Below are positions 33,995-43,416 of a DNA stretch of 64,000 bases, piece after piece. The number at the start of each line of letters is the position of its first letter. Positions within the stretch are counted from its first letter, which is position 1. Where the stretch lies: NCBI GenBank assembly GCA_964059195.1, contig CAXKWD010000007.1, forward strand, positions 151,515,769-151,579,768, given 5' to 3'. Source of the DNA: Ectobius pallidus (lineage: Eukaryota; Arthropoda; Insecta; Blattodea; Ectobiidae). The notes under the pieces are model-generated. The model made no database searches. It was not told the origin of the DNA and saw nothing but the letters and a program-made list of their open reading frames with translations. Both the position numbers and the translations under genes were made by a program.

Positions 33995-34156
33995 ATGGCT
34001 GGAGAACGCTTAACGTTCGAGCAGCGAAAATGCATTCTGAAGTGGTTTATCAGGTTTGATAATGCCGTTGAAGTGCAGCGTCAGTGGAGGCGGGAGTTTG
34101 AAACAGAACCACCAACCCGTCTATTAATTAAACGCATTCACGGTCGCCAGAATTAA
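33995..34156 (+). pseudogene. mariner-like transposase, N-terminal fragment
   Basis: ATG at 33995 opens 53 codons, MAGERLTFEQRKCILKWFIR continuing into RQWRREFETEPPTRLLIKRI, then TAA at 34154-34156. This is the DNA-binding helix-turn-helix start of a transposase. Residues after GRQN are lost through an internal deletion whose junction shifts the frame. Confidence 0.85.
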
Positions 34157-34332
34157 CCCCTATGGACTTTTACTTATGGGAAACCGTGAATGATCAAGTC
34201 TATCGACGTAAGCCAGGCACGTTGGAGGAACTTCGCCAGCAGATTGCATTGACCGACGTAGCTGCGGCGACCGCTCATCGTTCAGTAATGTGTCTGGCCG
34301 CCAACGGCCAACATTTTGAACATCTAATGTAA
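34144..34332 (+). pseudogene. mariner-like transposase, C-terminal fragment
   Basis: In a different frame from the N-terminal piece, codons from 34144 read SPELTPMDFYLWETVNDQVY and go on through TLEELRQQI to a natural TAA at 34330-34332. SP(E/D)LTPMDF-LW is the conserved motif around the last catalytic region. The overlap of the two fragments marks the deletion junction near 34144-34156. Confidence 0.85.
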
Positions 34333-34789
34333 CCACTGAACTAAGAAAGTACTACCGGTAGATGTTTGATTAGTATTTAAATTTAAAAAACAAACCTAAT
34401 ATATAGTTTCATTCCTTAAAGTGTGTATACATTTTTCTGGCGGACCCTGTATGAAAATTAAACCCAACTATAATCATATCAGAAGCTCAAATAGCCGACA
34501 TTTTTCATTTTTAGTAATCTAAAAATAAGCGAAGAGAATATGTAATTACATAAAAAATCCGGGCCCTAGTTATTATACTTACCGTTTGACCTAATGGGTT
34601 CCTGCCTGAAAAAATATTTTCTCATTTGAAGTGTCCTCAGAAAGAATATGTTAAGTAATTTTTTTCAAGAGAACAATTATTGCCTTTAAAAATTTATAAA
34701 ATCTAACCAAATTTATTATTTTTATCTTACTATGTTGCAAAGGAACATTGAAAATAAACCATTTATTTCTGATCAAGTTATTAAGTGCC

Positions 34790-34854
34790 AGAATGGCATT
34801 TTATTAGATTCTGTGGGGGACAGGAAAATCCGTCTGTCTGTCCGTATCTGGTAA
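34790..34854 (+). repeat. repeat E, 5' fragment
   Basis: It contains ttattaagtgccagaatgg.., the shared gtgggggacaggaaaat motif and a (GTCT)n start, as in the 40627 and 45918 copies. The hAT element at 34863 interrupts it. Confidence 0.65.
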
Positions 34855-34862
34855 GTTATCAT

Positions 34863-35760
34863 TAGGGCTCGGACTTTTAGGTACCGGTAAATACATTTTT
34901 TTTGCTATTACTTATGATTTCAGGACTTTGTCAAAGTTCCGGTTGGGATCTTTGGATTCAAAATACTGAGTTGCATATCACATAAAAAAAAAAAATATTT
35001 TCGATATATTTTATTTGAATAAATATTTTTGGTAACTTAATTCTTTTTTTACATATTTTACCACATATCTTGTTTAGAAATGAATATTTTGACTGTTTTT
35101 GTAAAATTGCGACATATTTTCAATGTGTTGCGTTGTTATGTTGAGTCAGACAATAAATCAGGGCTGATTAGGCCTTTATTAGTGTAAATTTCTGTTTCCT
35201 CTCAAACTGCATTACTAAGTTGGAAAGAACAAAACAATTGTTGACAGAATCAATAAAAGAAATCAAACACATTGAAAACAAACTTAACAAAATCAGTGGT
35301 TCAAAAGCAAACAAAATTAGAGAAAAATTCCTGTCGTGCCTAAATAATAATGAAGGGTTACAAGTGTTGCGCAAGATTTCAGATATTTTAATGGTTAACA
35401 GTGTAGAGAACTTGGAGCAGATGGAACATCTGAGTGTCAGTGAATTATTGTTACAGTGTCAGTGTTACAAATATGCAAGATTAACATCCTGCAATGTTGA
35501 ACGTACATTTTCAAGATACAAGTCTCTGTTCCGTGAAAATCGTCACAGCTTTAAGATGCACAGCTTAAGACCTACTATTGTCATTTACTGCAACAGTTCT
35601 ACACTTGCTGACTAGAATGACTAGAGGAGTACTTCTGTAAATATTGGTTAAATAAATAAATAAAAATATTTTCATATTTTTTTAAACATATTTTCGACAA
35701 TTTAACCACATAAAAAATAAATATTTTCGGTTTTATAAGCACCTAAAAGTCCGAGCCCTA
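34863..35760 (+). mobile_element. hAT element, TAGGGCTCGGACTTTTAGG family, with transposase remnant
   Basis: Ends TAGGGCTCGGACTTTTAGG and CCTAAAAGTCCGAGCCCTA are near-perfect TIRs. An exact 8-bp TSD, GTTATCAT, lies at 34855-34862 and 35761-35768. Its 898 bp include the C-terminal part of a hAT transposase. Other coding has been deleted, so it is non-autonomous. Confidence 0.93.
35172..35615 (+). pseudogene. hAT transposase C-terminal fragment
   Basis: The frame is open from after a TAG at 35169-35171 to TAG at 35613-35615 and has no suitable ATG. It contains KLNKISGSKANKIREKFLS, then CYKYARLTSCNVERTFSRYK and FRENRHSFKMHSLRPTIVIY. The Y(A)-LTSC-VER-FS-YK string is the hallmark of the hAT C-terminal dimerisation domain. 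The RNase-H-like catalytic core is missing. It stays open over 147 codons, so decay is modest. Confidence 0.85.
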
Positions 35761-35772
35761 GTTATCATAATT

Positions 35773-36031
35773 GTGGCTTGGTTCTAAAAGGGCCAATGTC
35801 AATTTCTTGCAAAAATGAGATCTATGCATTATTGATACCGGCTAGTTTTTATCGTTCGTTCAATAAAAGTGCCAATGTATGTTGCTATTAATAGACATAA
35901 TACAGAAACCTTAAGAGGTCAATTTCGGAAGTTCTCAGCAAAAAATGTTAGGCCCTACTTCCACAAAGGCTTCAAAGTCAGTTATCTCAAAAGCAAGTTT
36001 TATGACATTGGCCCTTTTAGAACCAAGCCAC
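35773..36031. mobile_element. MITE with ~29-bp TIR (GTGGCTTGGTTCTAAAAGGG)
   Basis: The left end GTGGCTTGGTTCTAAAAGGG extends into CCAATGTCA and is repeated as its exact complement at the right end. The element is 259 bp with no coding. The TSD is unclear (ATT/ATT at best), so the superfamily is unassigned. Confidence 0.8.
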
Positions 36032-36786
36032 TATTTATGACGTAATTTTCCGTGAGAATTTAGAAATGTTATCAGCTAGAAATATTAGCAGTTCAAAGAA
36101 ATGTAACTAGCTAGTGCCAAGATTCTTTCATTTATGAATAAAGTCCTACAGTGAGGACATTACCATTTGGTCACATTATGAGTCGGTCAGAGAACTCATA
36201 TATGGGTTTCTGCCCTTGAAGGGTTAATAATATTTTAGATATATTACAATTTCTATGGATTCTTGACACTGGATGTTATATGAATCTCCGGCACAATCCA
36301 GATAAGTCTATGCTTGACCCATTCTCGCGATATGTATGTTTGTACGGGTGATGAGATGTTCTTTGTTTCTGAGCGAAACAGGGTGACCAACTGTTCTCCG
36401 GACCAGTCATGGGCATGCCTACTTTAGTAGTGGTTATGTTATGTTAGATTACGTTAGGTTGGGTTGGTTAGGTTATGAACAGTGATATTACATTAGTAGT
36501 GCATACTGAATTATCGCATTTCGAAAAATGCCGCGCGGTTTGTTATGTTGGTTAACCTGCACCCACAATTCTCTCTGGTCAACGGGTGTGACGTCACAGC
36601 TCTGGCATCCAATCACGAATAGGCCTATTTGTATAGTTTCGGGAAGGTAATATGGCGGAGATTTCACTACTTTTCGCTAGATCGTGGTATACAAGAAATT
36701 GTAACGTTTAGGGCGGGTGGATCGGACCAAATCATTTGCCAAGTGCCAAGGCAACATGTTCTCTCCACATAACTATGTATAATATA

Positions 36787-37687
36787 GTATATTGCGATAG
36801 GCTACAAGTTCCGTAAGGCATGCATACGGATCGAGGAAATAGTTTGAAAAAACGAGGCGCTCGCGCCGAGTTTTTTTCAATTTTCCGAGATCCGTTATGC
36901 GCTTACGGCACGAGTATTGCATGCTGTTTTTTGCACGATGATTATTTATATCAATTTAATTATATTAATTGTGATATTACCTGAAAATATTATGTATATA
37001 CATTCTTGAAGATAGCTGTTTATTTCAGAAAGTGAATCGCATTTGTTGTTGTTTATGGGAACCGAATATTTGTGCTGGGGGGCCTTGTCCATAAAGGCTT
37101 GTATTATGAGGTGTGGCGTAATATTCATAACAGCACGGAAACTCTTACCGCGCATAGCAACAAGATTGCGTGTGGGAATGTCAACTTACGTTCCACGGCA
37201 ACAATATTCTTAAGTACCACTAATTAGTTAATGGCCGGTTTCTATAAACTCGCGAATTACCCATGGGTAAATTATCCAATGGACAGAATTTACACAAAAA
37301 TAACACCATACCAACACAAATAATTTAAAGATTGCAATCACATACACTTGTGGCGAGTTTCTAGATAAATGTCCTCTGGGTAAATATGAAAATGACAGAA
37401 AAAATGTTCCTAAAAACTCGGGCTAGATCTCTCCAAGGGTAAATCGTCGGGTTAATTTATCCTTTCATGGATGGCTGGATAAAATTTAATCTCTTTGTAG
37501 GATCAATAGTAATATTTAAACAATGAGAATCAAAGCTTTCTGAATTAAATTAACTGTATGCTACAACTCCAAGGCCTTGCTCATTATATCATTGTAGGTT
37601 AAATGGAGCTAATTTGTCCATGGATAATTTACCCATAGGTAATTCACTAGTTTGTAGAAACCGGGCATAAGTCGTGCAAAAAAATAT
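36787..37687 (-). repeat. dispersed repeat F, copy 2, with nested Harbinger-like MITE
   Basis: It is the inverted counterpart of 27537-27992, keeping the ggcgcgagcgcc-type palindrome and the mirrored 69-codon frame. A 436-bp MITE at 37232-37667 splits it near its right end. Removing that MITE restores the alignment gttaagtcgtgcaaaa. Confidence 0.75.
37232..37667. mobile_element. PIF/Harbinger-like MITE, TAA target
   Basis: Ends TGGCCGGTTTCTATAAACT and AGTTTGTAGAAACCGGGCA are inverted repeats. The 3-bp TSD TAA lies at 37229-37231 and 37668-37670, checked against the empty site in copy 1 of repeat F. Subterminal taccca(t/g) repeats are present. The 3-bp TWA target is typical of PIF/Harbinger. 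Confidence 0.85.
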
Positions 37688-38162
37688 TTGTGATACTGAG
37701 TGTTTTATGAAGGAAATTTTGATTTTAAAATAAGGGTCAAGTATATCTGGATTCTACCGAATCTTCTAAAAAGCATTAGCCTACACACAAATCTAAGACT
37801 AGGCCTAAACAGTTTGACACATGATTCCATTACAAATAGAGCTCACTTTGTGAAGGTTAAGAAATAAATTTCAATTCGAATTCGGAATCCAAAGTAAGTT
37901 ATATTGACAAATGATGTACATGTCATCTGTATAAAGCCTCAGAGGCTTGAAGGCTTGTTCAGTATCTCCTGAGTCTCTTGCTACAACGAAAGTAAAACCG
38001 AACCTCCATGTGTTTTAAAATTTCAGCTGATGTTATTGACGCAGGGCGTCGTAGGGCATAACCAAAACAAATCCAACCCTCCATGTTTTTTTAGAATGTT
38101 AGCTCCTGGTATTGAAAAATACTCAGGATTTAACCAAAAGGAGTTGTAGTTTGCTTTCTTCT

Positions 38163-38714
38163 TCAATTCTTATTTGGTCGATAATTAGCAATTATCTCCC
38201 ATTCTATTATCATGAGGCTGCATTTCTCAAGGATTTCTGCTCTCAGTTCTTCTGGCATGAACTCCGGTTTAGCATACCACTTTTGTACAGTCTGCTTCGT
38301 GACGAGTTGGCACTCTATCAGGTGCCTTACTAATCCTGATAAATCTTTCATAAGTTCTCTATGGTTGAGTATTATGGCTTCGATCCCTCTGAGGACATAT
38401 ATCTGAGCAAGAGTGCTATACCGCACGAACCTCGATAGGAGGGGAGCCAGTGTTACTATCTGAGCACGGATACGGTTATCGCACAAACCTCTAATCAGAA
38501 TCAACGGAACATATTCCCGTATCTGTAGGCGGGATGATGCCCTTAAAAGAGCGTTTTGTATGTCCTCGTTGTTTAAAAATTGCTTGTTTTTAACAAGCAA
38601 AGCTTCTAATTCAGTGAGAGTCTCTTCTACAGGTTTCTCATCTTCATATTTCATTTCCACAAGCTGACGTAAAAATACACAGAGGGGGTGGTCTTCATCC
38701 TCGTCGCAAGGATC
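38163..38714 (-). CDS. terminal coding exon of a host gene (helical protein, W2-like end?)
   Basis: The minus-strand frame begins right after a splice acceptor (ttgttattttacag, pyrimidine-rich) at DPCDEDEDHPLC and runs 183 codons to a TGA. It is rich in Leu, Glu and Lys and predicted largely helical by eye. The end, LVTKQTVQKWYAKPEFMPEE then LEKCSLMIIEWE, loosely recalls the C-terminal helices of eIF-type W2 domains (L-EE-I--WY ... F-EW). That resemblance is weak and I do not name the gene. An open frame of this length with a matching acceptor, in a TE desert, is good evidence for a real exon. It is phase 0 and fits the exon at 45330-45848, ..YASSDE joining DPCDEDED. No polyadenylation signal was pinned down. 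Confidence 0.75.
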   Translation of the reverse strand, partial: DPCDEDEDHPLCVFLRQLVEMKYEDEKPVEETLTELEALLVKNKQFLNNEDIQNALLRASSRLQIREYVPLILIRGLCDNRIRAQIVTLAPLLSRFVRYSTLAQIYVLRGIEAIILNHRELMKDLSGLVRHLIECQLVTKQTVQKWYAKPEFMPEELRAEILEKCSLMIIEWEIIANYRPNKN

Positions 38715-38762
38715 CTGTAAAATAACAAGTTTCAAAATTTAGAGTGATTTCTTTTTAATTCT

Positions 38763-39321
38763 CTCTCTTGGTCGTAGTTTTACCTCTCCCTCTTAGGATT
38801 TAAGCGACCCAAGCCGCCCGTTCCCATGGCGACGCCTACTCACGCATGAAAACTGTGCTGCGAAAAGAGACGATGATTATGAGCTCTGCATGGAACGTTT
38901 AAATAGACTGATATTGAATAACGCCATGTCTCTCTACCTAAAGGGCCGCGACCTGTCGGGAGAGGGATTATCTTTGGATCACATACATACTTTTTTGACC
39001 AGACAAGGAAATGGAGGGCCTCCCCGGATGAGTGATCAGCCCAACGCGGGGCCACCTCCGAGACAACACGAACAAATAGGACGATACACACCATTCACAC
39101 ACACACACACACACTCACTCAGATCAAGGCGAGGATGGGGATGAAGATGATAATGACGGGCAGATGATATCCGGGGACCACAAGGGCCTAAAGTTACCTG
39201 ACATTTGTCTCACCTCACCTAGGTAACTTGTCCCGACCAGGAATCGAACCCGGGCCCGCTGCGTGAGAGGATTGAACGCATCCTCTGAGCCATTGCGGTG
39301 GACTGAGCCATTGCGGTGGAC
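38763..39321 (-). repeat. tRNA-derived SINE, family S1, long form
   Basis: On the minus strand it begins with a duplicated head tccaccgcaatggctcag, then a B box gggttcgattcc, a body including gataatccctctcccgacag, and ends near ggagaggtaaaactacgacc. A 13-bp TSD, TCTTTTTAATTCT, lies at 38750-38762 and 39322-39334. It has an internal block of about 120 bp missing from the copy at 56557. It lies only 48 bp upstream of the acceptor of the exon at 38714. Confidence 0.88.
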
Positions 39322-39394
39322 TCTTTTTAATTCTACACTGTTTAAATCTCATGTGTAAAAGGTCTGAACATAATTATGCTTAGTGTTTTTCATG

Positions 39395-39398
<4 letters not shown>

Positions 39399-39460
<62 letters not shown>

Positions 39461-39540
39461 TTATTTTTTTATTTTTTAAATCTTAGTTCTTTTTTTATTT
39501 TTTATTTTTTTCTTTCTTTCATTCTTTCTTTCTTGTTCTA
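39399..39540 (+). repeat. (ATT)n microsatellite and T-rich low-complexity tract
   Basis: About 21 ATT units are followed by poly-T-rich sequence and (CTTT)n. Nothing coding. Confidence 0.9.
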
Positions 39541-39575
39541 GTATTTTATTGGGATTAGACTATTCCACTCATATG

Positions 39576-39894
39576 ACCACCGGCGTGGTTTTGTGGTTAG
39601 CGTCGCTGACTACGGATCCGTCGGCCCGGGTTCGATCCCCGGTACCTCTTCGGATTTTTCTGAGGTAGGGAGGTCTGGTAGGGATGCACTCGTGATTCAG
39701 ATTGAGGAGCTACTTGATAGAGAAGTAGTGGCTCGGTAATGGAAACCACTATTAACGGCCGTGGGTGTTGGCATGCTGACCACATGCCCCCCAATCCTGC
39801 CATTTGTCTATAGGTAGATGACGCAGCGGTCGGGTGGTGGTAGGCCTTGTCCCTTCGGGGATGTCGCGCCACGGAGTTTAGTTTTAGTTTAGTT
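39576..39894 (+). repeat. tRNA-derived SINE, family S3, full-length copy
   Basis: An A-box region gtggttttgtggttagcg and the B box gggttcgatcccc sit in a tRNA-like head, followed by the S3 body and a tail of TTTAG-like units. An exact 15-bp TSD, TATTCCACTCATATG, lies at 39561-39575 and 39895-39909. At 319 bp it is the best-preserved S3 copy here. It is inserted at the edge of repeat R. Confidence 0.92.
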
Positions 39895-39895
39895 T

Positions 39896-40520
39896 ATTCC
39901 ACTCATATGCCGCGTGTTTGATACTGACCAATAACGTTTAGCAATTCCTCGGATATAGATCAATGACGATCGTTTATCTTATAAAATGCTTGCAATTAAT
40001 ATGAGCAAGGCATTTTACCCGATAAAATGGACTGCTTGTCACTGGACATGTAAGGATCAGTGTGCAGTCATTAATACGTCGCATGCTGGCATTAAACTGC
40101 ACGAAAACAGATTATTTTATACAACATAACTTGTTTGGAAATTTAAATAATTTAAATGTACAACGATTAAAAACACAATTTCAATTCGGTGCTAGCCAGT
40201 TCGTATGCTTTTATTCTGTTCTGCTCTTAGCTTGCTTGAATTAAATTAACTATGTCTTATATGCACAATTGGTAGCACTGGTCACAACATGGACACGGAA
40301 ACTCGAATCGTAGCACTGGTCACAACAAGGAAATGGTCGAATCGACTCATGGATGGTTGATTCATAGTATGCCGTGAACTCGCAGCTGTTAGTTTTTTTA
40401 ATTTTTTTTATTTTATTTATTTATTTATTTTTATTTATTTATTTATAACAACGCACTCTGCTGTGCAGTCGCGAATCTATCGATAAACTCGTCATCTCTC
40501 GTGGGATTACCTGTGATAAC
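39896..40520 (+). repeat. dispersed repeat R, copy 2
   Basis: It aligns with 5908-6560, sharing the gtgtttgatactgaccaataac head and a cgaatctatcgataaactcg tail. An (ATTT)n tract at about 40385-40447 and a short tandem duplication (gtagcactggtcacaaca) are specific to this copy. Confidence 0.7.
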
Positions 40521-40626
40521 CCTTTAAAAAGGTTCAATCAACTTACTGGACCAGGTTCATTTCATATAGAGTCTGAGTTTGACATACAAGAATGGAGGAT
40601 TACCGAGTAATCCAGCGGGGAATTAT

Positions 40627-41560
40627 TAAGTGCCAGTATGGTACTTTATGAGATTGTGTGGGGGACGAAAAAATGTCTGTCCGTCTGTCTGTCTGTCCGT
40701 CTGTCTGTCTGTCCGTCTGTCTGTCTGTCCGTCCGTCTGTCCGTGCGTCTGTACGCACCATAACTCAAGTACGCTTTTTCGGATTTTCATGAAACTTGGT
40801 ATAAACATTCATAATGTCGATGGGAAGAACCCTATTGATATTGAACCAAATCGGTTCACCGGTACCGGAGTAATGCCCAATTTAGTGCCTATTTTAATAG
40901 ATTATGGCGCCTTTCTCATAGAAAGGCGCCATCACTCAAATACGCTGTAACGGATTTTCATGAAACTTGGTATACCCATTTATGACGTCCATGAGAAGTG
41001 CCATATTGAATTTGAACCTAATCTGTTGACCGGTACCGGAATAAAACCCAATTTAGTGTATATTTTAAAGACGCGGTAACTCAAATACGCTTTACCGGAT
41101 TTTTATGAAACTTGGTATACACATTTACAATGTCCATGGGAAGACGTCTATTCATAATCGGTTGATCTGTTTCGGAGTAATGCTCAATTTAGTGCCTATT
41201 TTATGGCAATATACGTATTCGAAAGAATTTATAAAAAAAAAATAAAATCAGTTATCTTGACAACATAGCCTATTGTTTTACTGTGATCTTATAAGGCCTT
41301 GGAAATTAAAATACAGGTAGCTATGACAAAAAAAAAACACTATTGTTTTACATGCGCTTATCCAACTAGACCGTTAAAATGATCCAGGTGCCGAGATGGT
41401 AGACCTTTCTTCTTCTGTAAGCCCTGCTTAATGAATAAATCTGGAGCTTAACTTGGAAATCAATTTAAAAAAAAAACATATTCTGCATATCATAATTGCA
41501 GTCATAACTGATTAAACAAAAACATACTGGCACTTTTTTACATCAGTTTACCTGATTTTA
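40627..41560 (+). repeat. repeat E, copy 1, with (GTCC/GTCT)n head and internal tandem units
   Basis: It starts ttattaagtgccagtatgg, has a pyrimidine-type (TCTG/TCCG)n array at about 40674-40748, then three diverged units of 146-172 bp (actcaaatacgct..ggattttcatgaaacttggt..accggtaccgga). It ends near catactggcactttttta. The left phrase gtgccagta.. and the right ..tactggcac are inverted. No coding; the TDGQ-repeat frame is an artefact of the array. Confidence 0.75.
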
Positions 41561-41734
41561 TTTTTTTAGTACTCATTGAAAAGTGTTTTTGAAACTATAA
41601 TCTTTTCTTTTTTGGTAAAATTAGGCTTTCTGCCGGAAATGCATGCTCCTGACTGAGCTGTCAGTTGAACAATCACAGGTATTTAAGATACAGTACATAT
41701 TAAAAGGCATCGCAGGCCACCTCCATCAGATTTT

Positions 41735-42045
41735 TATTCTACATAGTCCCCTCCCAGTTCATTGCACTTACGCCATCAGATAGCAAGTGCTTCAATACTG
41801 CATGAGCAAAATTATTCTGGTTGACGCTGTAGGCACTCATGCACCACCAATTGGACGTCTTCATCAGACTTGAACTTCTGCCCTCCAAGGAGATGGTGCA
41901 GGACTCCCTACAGCGTCAACTAAAATAATTTTTCTAATCCGGTAACGAAGCTCTTTCTATCCGATGGTATTGGACTGGGAGGGGACTACGTAGAAAATTG
42001 TGTACAAGCAAACTTTCTTCCTGCAAGTAAAATAGCGGGAAAAAA
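41735..42045 (+). pseudogene. mariner-like transposase C-terminal remnants arranged as an inverted repeat
   Basis: Plus 41955-42045 reads GLGGDYVENCVQANFLPASK, like the GDYVEK C-terminus of mariner transposases. The segment 41735-41850 is an inverted, diverged copy of 41905-42000 (ctacagcgtcaac..ttggactgggaggggacta). No termini were identified. Confidence 0.6.
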
Positions 42046-42165
42046 TTAATTGCAGTTTTCATTTGATTCTCCCTCATTCATGATATCAAAGACAGACGTC
42101 ATACAAACAGAAGGACTCACCGATTACAAATTCATAATGAACTTGGAATTTTCCCGACACAAGAA

Positions 42166-43222
42166 TCTACTCTTATACAATTCAACGGCCCTAAATAGCG
42201 TGCTCACTCGCTCGCCCGCTTCGTGAAACATCGGGTACAGTCATAGGCGTAACCAGGCCGACCATATGGGGGGGGGTTATAACATCCGCGGGGTCTGGCG
42301 AGTATGGAAGGAGAGGGGGGTCCGGGGGCCCTCCCCCGGAAAATTTTAAAAATTAAGATGCAAAATAACAAGTTTTAAGCTTCCAGGGGTCCTTCCCCGG
42401 AAAATTTTAAAAACTAAGACGCAAAATAACGAGTTTTAAGCTTCCCACGCTTTATACTTGTATTAAGCAATTTATGGGCAGACTTAAAAAAATTATACAA
42501 TTTTCCTTTTTTTAATCAATGGGGGGGGGGGGGGTTCAAACCCCCAAAAATACCCCCTCGCTACGCCTATGGGTACAGTATACTCGGCGATGTTCGTCTC
42601 TGGCAGTATAAACTTTCACGAAGAGTACAAAATTAGGAAAACCGTTTCTTTATTATATAAAGCCTAAGTGAATTGAACACAATGAACAAACATTCTAATT
42701 TTATTTTTTACTTACAATTTTCATAGCTCTGAACCACAAATATTTTTATTAAGGTGCCGGTGCAAATTTCTTAAAAATCCTGGAGTTAATTAATAATGGC
42801 GGACGAAGAAGCGGGCACCAGCTATAATATTATTGATAGTTTAACCAAGGAAGTATCGCGTACAATAAAAATCCAAACAAACCATTCCTTCCCTTGAAAA
42901 ATTATAAAATTTCTGAAAATTCCACTGAATTTATCAAATAAAATTCACATCATATTCATCTGTCAACAAACAGTTGAGAAACAATACGTATTATGTGTTC
43001 ACAGTTAGCTTTGGAACTGCATAATCGAATCTGAGATCGTTTTTTCAGGCGGCGCTTTCTAATCGTGGAATGTAGGCCTACTCTGAAGCCGGAATTTTAG
43101 CTGTTTCATTCATTATTAATGGCTTAGTTTATGAATGATTCGCGTGCAAGTGTTAATAAATATAATGCTTGGTAGTTATTATACTCTTAATTTTTAAATT
43201 AATTATCGTGGGCACCTGCTAG
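42166..43222 (+). mobile_element. Helitron, TCTACTCTTATACAA family, copy 2, with nested hAT MITE
   Basis: The 5' TCTACTCTTATACAATTC follows A42165 and the 3' GGGCACCTGCTAG is followed by T. Without the MITE at 42242-42571 and its TSD copy it is about 719 bp, matching the 724-bp copy at 16029. The GC hairpin before the 3' end has been lost (aattatcgtgggcacctgctag), so this copy is probably immobile. Confidence 0.85.
42242..42571 (-). mobile_element. hAT MITE, CATAGGCGTA family, copy 2
   Basis: Termini CATAGGCGTAACCAGGCC and CGCTACGCCTATG. An exact 8-bp TSD, GGTACAGT, lies at 42234-42241 and 42572-42579. Inverted relative to 20978-21370 and has two internal ~62-bp tandem blocks instead of three, which accounts for its shorter 330 bp. 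Confidence 0.93.
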
Positions 43223-43416
43223 TAGGCTACATTCCGAACCCTACAACATTGGGAAAGTGACTAAACATGCACAAAATGACACGTTAATTCATTGCATGGC
43301 CAGTCGGCTTCAAAGGTTTCGGTGTTTCTTTATGTTAATTGATCTGACTAATTCGGTCTTGGGCTTCCGCTTTCCAAAACAAAAGCAACGTTGCAATATT
43401 CTCTCATTGTTATCAC

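Larger units (their letters stand above)
33847..34449 (+). mobile_element. internally deleted mariner-like element
   Basis: TIRs CAGAGTCCGCCAGAAAAATG and its near-complement at the right end (aaaatgtatacacwcttt core) are bounded by TA at 33845-33846 and 34450-34451. The element keeps the first and last parts of a transposase (see next entries) with the catalytic middle deleted. It starts only 8 bp after the TA of the previous element. Confidence 0.9.
31376..34568. mobile_element. composite hAT element, TAGGGCCCGGATTT family, with three nested elements
   Basis: Left end TAGGGCCCGGATTTTTATGT and right end ACATAAAAAATCCGGGCCCTA are inverted complements 3.2 kb apart. The flanking octamers TGAGTGGT and GTTATTAT do not match, so the ends may derive from two copies or the TSD has decayed. 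Inside lie a TAGGGCTG hAT (32013) and two TA-flanked elements (32852, 33847). No transposase of its own was found. Confidence 0.6.

Noticed and set aside
36440..36475. Interstitial telomeric repeat
   Set aside because: ttaggttgggttggttaggtta resembles TTAGG-type sequence but is not a regular pentamer array; too short and irregular to call.
39044..39144. Frames over 38840-39144 and 56593-56987
   Set aside because: Open stretches across the GC-rich body of S1 SINE copies; both strands and both copies mirror each other.
40626..40950. Frames with TDGQ- or SVCL-repeat proteins
   Set aside because: Translation of a (GTCT/GTCC)n array inside repeat E; open only because the repeat lacks stops.
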